Source: Comamonas sp. (GTDB lineage: Bacteria; Pseudomonadota; Gammaproteobacteria; Burkholderiales; Burkholderiaceae_C). From it: a stretch of DNA of 64,000 nt. The notes below the pieces were generated by a model. The model worked only from the letters and a program-made list of their open reading frames with translations. It was not told the DNA's origin and searched no databases. The position numbers and the translations under genes were made by a program. Positions 62,144 to 64,000 of the stretch are shown here, in pieces. The stretch covers positions 37,667-101,666 of the forward strand of contig JAITLR010000015.1 of NCBI GenBank assembly GCA_031277805.1. The letters are read 5' to 3'. Every line of letters starts with the position of its first letter. Within the stretch, counting starts at the first letter, position 1.

Positions 62144-62174
62144 GTCAGTCGCTCCTTCAATCGGAGCGACTGAC
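62144..62174. terminator. Hairpin terminator after glcB
   Basis: GTCAGTCGCTCC / GGAGCGACTGAC, 12-bp stem with a 7-nt loop, 11 bp past the glcB stop. U-tract is weak. Confidence 0.65.
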
Positions 62175-62227
62175 GCATGTCCTTCTTGCGATTCATATCG
62201 ATTCAAAGGTCAAATCCACCAAGGACA

Positions 62228-62242
62228 TGCGCAAACAGCTAT
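62228..62242 (+). repeat. Near-copy of the AGCGC-N4-AGCTAT repeat
   Basis: TGCGCAAACAGCTAT: one mismatch to the core, intergenic between two hairpins. Confidence 0.4.
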
Positions 62243-62247
62243 CAAAG

Positions 62248-62282
62248 ATGCACTCCATGTTCGTACATCGAGTGCATTTTTC
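62248..62282 (+). terminator. Intrinsic terminator 115 bp after glcB
   Basis: ATGCACTC / GAGTGCAT with a 14-nt loop, followed by TTTTTC. A second, stronger stop for glcB or a separate small transcript. Confidence 0.7.
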
Positions 62283-62316
62283 TTGGTGATTGAGGCATGC
62301 CACCTACACTGAAGCA

Positions 62317-62547
62317 ATGTCCTCTCCTCTCACCAAGAACCAGTCCTCGGATACCAGCCGCTGCCCGCTGTGCGGTCAGGCCAACCAATGTGCCATCAGC
62401 GCTGGTCTGCCCCCCGAAAGCTGCTGGTGCATGCAGACCAGGGTCTCCCAGAAAGCCTTGGCTCGGCTGCCTTCCGAAGCACGCGGCAAAAGCTGTATCT
62501 GCCCTGCCTGCGCACAAGACATTCCCAGCGATTCCAACCACGCCTGA
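62317..62547 (+). CDS. Cysteine-rich CWC-type protein
   Basis: A 76-residue small protein with CPLCGQANQC, CWCMQ and CICPACAQ Cys clusters, matching the cysteine-rich CWC family. It probably binds a metal. No function is known. ATG 62317 is chosen from the domain start. It lies 37 bp before the first tautomerase gene. Confidence 0.8.
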   Translation: MSSPLTKNQSSDTSRCPLCGQANQCAISAGLPPESCWCMQTRVSQKALARLPSEARGKSCICPACAQDIPSDSNHA

Positions 62548-62584
62548 ACCTCTGAGACAGGTATTTGCACTACAGGAGACCTTG

Positions 62585-62773
62585 ATGCCCACTTATCACA
62601 TTGAACTGTTCGAAGGCCGTACCGTCGAGCAAAAGCGCAAGCTGGTCGAAGAAGTGACCCGTGTGACCACCGAAGTGCTCGGCAGCGCACCCGAGTCGGT
62701 GGACATCATCATCACCGACGTCAAGCGCGAAAACTGGGCCACGGGCGGCAAGCTCTGGTCCGAGCAGGCCTGA
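62585..62773 (+). CDS. 4-oxalocrotonate tautomerase-family protein, copy 1
   Basis: A 62-residue 4-OT-fold tautomerase with the catalytic N-terminal Pro1 (after Met removal) and Arg11 (EGRTVEQKRKLVEE). The usual Arg39 position is not Arg here (ESVDIIITDVKRENWATGG), and the WATGG end is typical of a 4-OT-like subgroup. 4-OT forms hexamers and handles dienols in aromatic meta-cleavage pathways; the substrate here is unknown. A paralogue lies 36 bp downstream. Confidence 0.9.
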   Translation: MPTYHIELFEGRTVEQKRKLVEEVTRVTTEVLGSAPESVDIIITDVKRENWATGGKLWSEQA

Positions 62774-62809
62774 CTTATCATCAGCGCATCGTTTACCAGG
62801 AGAGAACCC

Positions 62810-62998
62810 ATGCCCATCTACCACGTTGAAATGATGGAAGGCCGTACCGTCGAGCAAAAGCGCAAGCTGGTCGAGGAAATCACCCGCGTCAGCGTGGAAG
62901 TGCTGGGCGGCTCGCCCGAATCGGTGGACATCATCATCACCGACATCAAGCGCCACGACTGGGCTACGGGCGGCAAGCTCTGGTCCGAGCGCCAGTAA
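62810..62998 (+). CDS. 4-oxalocrotonate tautomerase-family protein, copy 2
   Basis: A 62-residue paralogue identical to copy 1 at 48 of 62 positions. It keeps Pro1 and Arg11, and the same ESVDIIITDIKR segment without Arg39. AGGAGA is nine bases upstream. A tandem of two different subunits recalls heterohexameric relatives such as trans-3-chloroacrylate dehalogenase, but homohexamers are equally possible. Confidence 0.9.
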   Translation: MPIYHVEMMEGRTVEQKRKLVEEITRVSVEVLGGSPESVDIIITDIKRHDWATGGKLWSERQ

Positions 62999-63093
62999 GC
63001 GCCATCTATTGAAAGCAGCTTCGGCTGCTTTTTTCATGCCAAAGCTCCAGCTTGGGCTATAACGTTTTTTTGCTCAGAAGATGTGACGACGCC

Positions 63094-63861
63094 ATGTGCC
63101 AGCTGCTTGGAATGAACTGCAACACGCCTACCGATGTGCGCTTTAGCTTTTCGGGCTTTACCCAGCGCGCAGGCAATACCGGCGATCACACGGACGGCTG
63201 GGGCATCGCCTTTTTCGAAGACAAAGGCCTGCGCCATTTTGTCGACCATGAGCGCGCCATCGACTCGCAGATTGCCAAGCTGATTCGCGAATATCCGATC
63301 AAGAGCCAGAACGTCATTGCCCATATCCGCAAGGCCACACAAGGTGTGGTCAGCTTGCAGAACTGCCACCCGTTTGTACGCGAACTATGGGGCCGCAACT
63401 GGGTGTTCGCGCATAACGGTGATCTGAAGAACTTCACTCCCAAGTTGCACGGCCACTTCCAGCCCGTGGGCAACACGGACAGCGAGCAGGCTTTCTGCTG
63501 GATCATGCAGGAGCTGTCCAAGTCCCATGCTGCCCTGCCCAGTATCGAAGAGCTGACCCGCACCCTGCGCGAACTGGCCGCCAAGATCTCGCCTCATGGC
63601 ACATTCAACTTCCTGCTGTCCAACGGCGAAGCACTGTGGGCTCATGCGACCACACATCTTTGCTATATCGAGAGGCAGCACCCGTTTGCCCAAGCCCAGC
63701 TGTCCGATGAGGACCTCAGCGTGGACTTTTCACGTGAGACCACGCCCCAGGACAAAGTGGCCATCATCGTCACTGCGCCTCTGACCCAGAATGAACAATG
63801 GACCTCCTTTAAGGCAGGCGAGCTGCGGGTGTTTGTGAACGGGCAGGCAGCCCCGTATTGA
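63094..63861 (+). CDS. Class II glutamine amidotransferase (YafJ-like)
   Basis: A 255-residue cytosolic Ntn-hydrolase of the class II amidotransferase type. The catalytic Cys2 follows the start Met (MCQLLGMNCN), with GWGIAFFED, HIRKATQG, CHPF and NWVFAHNGDL (oxyanion and substrate residues). No synthase domain is fused. In E. coli the YafJ relative is of uncertain function. ATG 63094 is chosen because it exposes Cys2. Confidence 0.93.
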   Translation: MCQLLGMNCNTPTDVRFSFSGFTQRAGNTGDHTDGWGIAFFEDKGLRHFVDHERAIDSQIAKLIREYPIKSQNVIAHIRKATQGVVSLQNCHPFVRELWGRNWVFAHNGDLKNFTPKLHGHFQPVGNTDSEQAFCWIMQELSKSHAALPSIEELTRTLRELAAKISPHGTFNFLLSNGEALWAHATTHLCYIERQHPFAQAQLSDEDLSVDFSRETTPQDKVAIIVTAPLTQNEQWTSFKAGELRVFVNGQAAPY

Positions 63862-63885
63862 AGGACTTCAACTCGCCTGCCAAAT

Positions 63886-63915
63886 AAAAAGAGAGCGCAT
63901 GGCGCTCTCTTTTTA
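63886..63915. terminator. Bidirectional intrinsic terminator
   Basis: GAGAGCGC / GCGCTCTC with a three-base loop, A5 on one side and T5 on the other. It ends the amidotransferase gene. Confidence 0.9.
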
Positions 63916-63916
63916 T

Positions 63917-64000
63917 GGGTTTCCGGTATTTATCAGGCTCAGACCTTTAGCAGTCCTGCGCCAGGCACTCCTACTTTTGAAGCGCTCAATAAAAAACCCC
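63917..64000. other. Window edge, no gene visible
   Basis: The last 84 bases have no coding frame of note; ends in AATAAAAAACCCC, possibly one arm of another terminator for a gene beyond the edge. Confidence 0.35.

Noticed and set aside
1..64000. CRISPR arrays, tRNA/rRNA genes, insertion sequences and prophage modules
   Set aside because: No regularly spaced direct repeats, no tRNA or rRNA sequence and no transposase or integrase were recognised. A tRNAscan-SE or CRISPR search could overturn this.

Overview
The window looks like a chromosomal segment of a Comamonas species of the C. testosteroni group (Betaproteobacteria, Comamonadaceae). The main evidence is the left edge, where a predicted 254-residue protein closely resembles the 3beta/17beta-hydroxysteroid dehydrogenase known from C. 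testosteroni. It sits next to a truncated PAS/LuxR-type regulator resembling TeiR, the testosterone regulator of that species. Most genes are GC-rich, and the housekeeping order (argS-SPOR protein-dsbA, lptA-lptB-rpoN) is ordinary for this family. No rRNA, tRNA, CRISPR array, insertion sequence or prophage was seen.

Layout. 1-3.2 kb: steroid-catabolism edge with a TeiR-like regulator, the decayed 3' end of a thiolase gene, a short-chain dehydrogenase and the beta-HSD. 3.3-10.4 kb: housekeeping genes (rpe, apaG, a membrane protein of the 'site-specific recombinase' family, thiL, a DUF4139/MuiA-like protein, pgpA, pncC). 10.4-22.7 kb: a complete minus-strand tad/flp pilus operon (flp pilin, prepilin peptidase, TadE, CpaB, RcpA secretin, TadZ, TadA ATPase, TadB, TadC, TadD, DUF3613, TadG). 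Its first three genes are clearly AT-richer than the rest. 23-27.3 kb: an XRE regulator, a YecA/SEC-C protein, a membrane FMN glutamate-synthase-like protein and a kinase-like protein.

27.5-36.2 kb: two DctA dicarboxylate carriers with a hybrid sensor kinase and a NarL-type response regulator, interrupted by a CotH-like lipoprotein. 36.4-36.7 kb: a promoter / 25-codon ORF / terminator unit that looks like a small-RNA or small-protein gene. 37-43.1 kb: a GNAT enzyme, DAHP synthase, and a three-subunit periplasmic flavoprotein dehydrogenase of the gluconate-2-dehydrogenase type. 43.1-44.2 kb: a guanidinium exporter (gdx) under an apparent guanidine-II (mini-ykkC) riboswitch, then a FosA-type fosfomycin resistance gene. 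44.2-50.1 kb: a PIN protein coupled to an RlmL-type methyltransferase, a CsaA-like protein, a TPR protein, LpxO and sigma-54. 50.2-55.7 kb: lptB-lptA, dsbA, SPOR protein, argS, DUF2214. 55.8-63.9 kb: a LysR regulator, a two-component pair, a small roadblock-like protein, malate synthase G, a CWC protein, tandem 4-OT tautomerases and a class II glutamine amidotransferase.

Across these regions lie two families of short dispersed repeats. One has the core AGCGC-N4-AGCTAT and occurs six times exactly and twice with one change, several times in frame inside genes (thiL, pgpA, the cytochrome signal peptide, the rpoN linker). The other is a GC-rich palindromic element lying just downstream of minus-strand stop codons. 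The observations most worth following are the 36.4-36.7 kb small transcript unit, the G11/A8 tract inside tadE, the thiolase remnant in the steroid locus, and the coding-sequence repeats.
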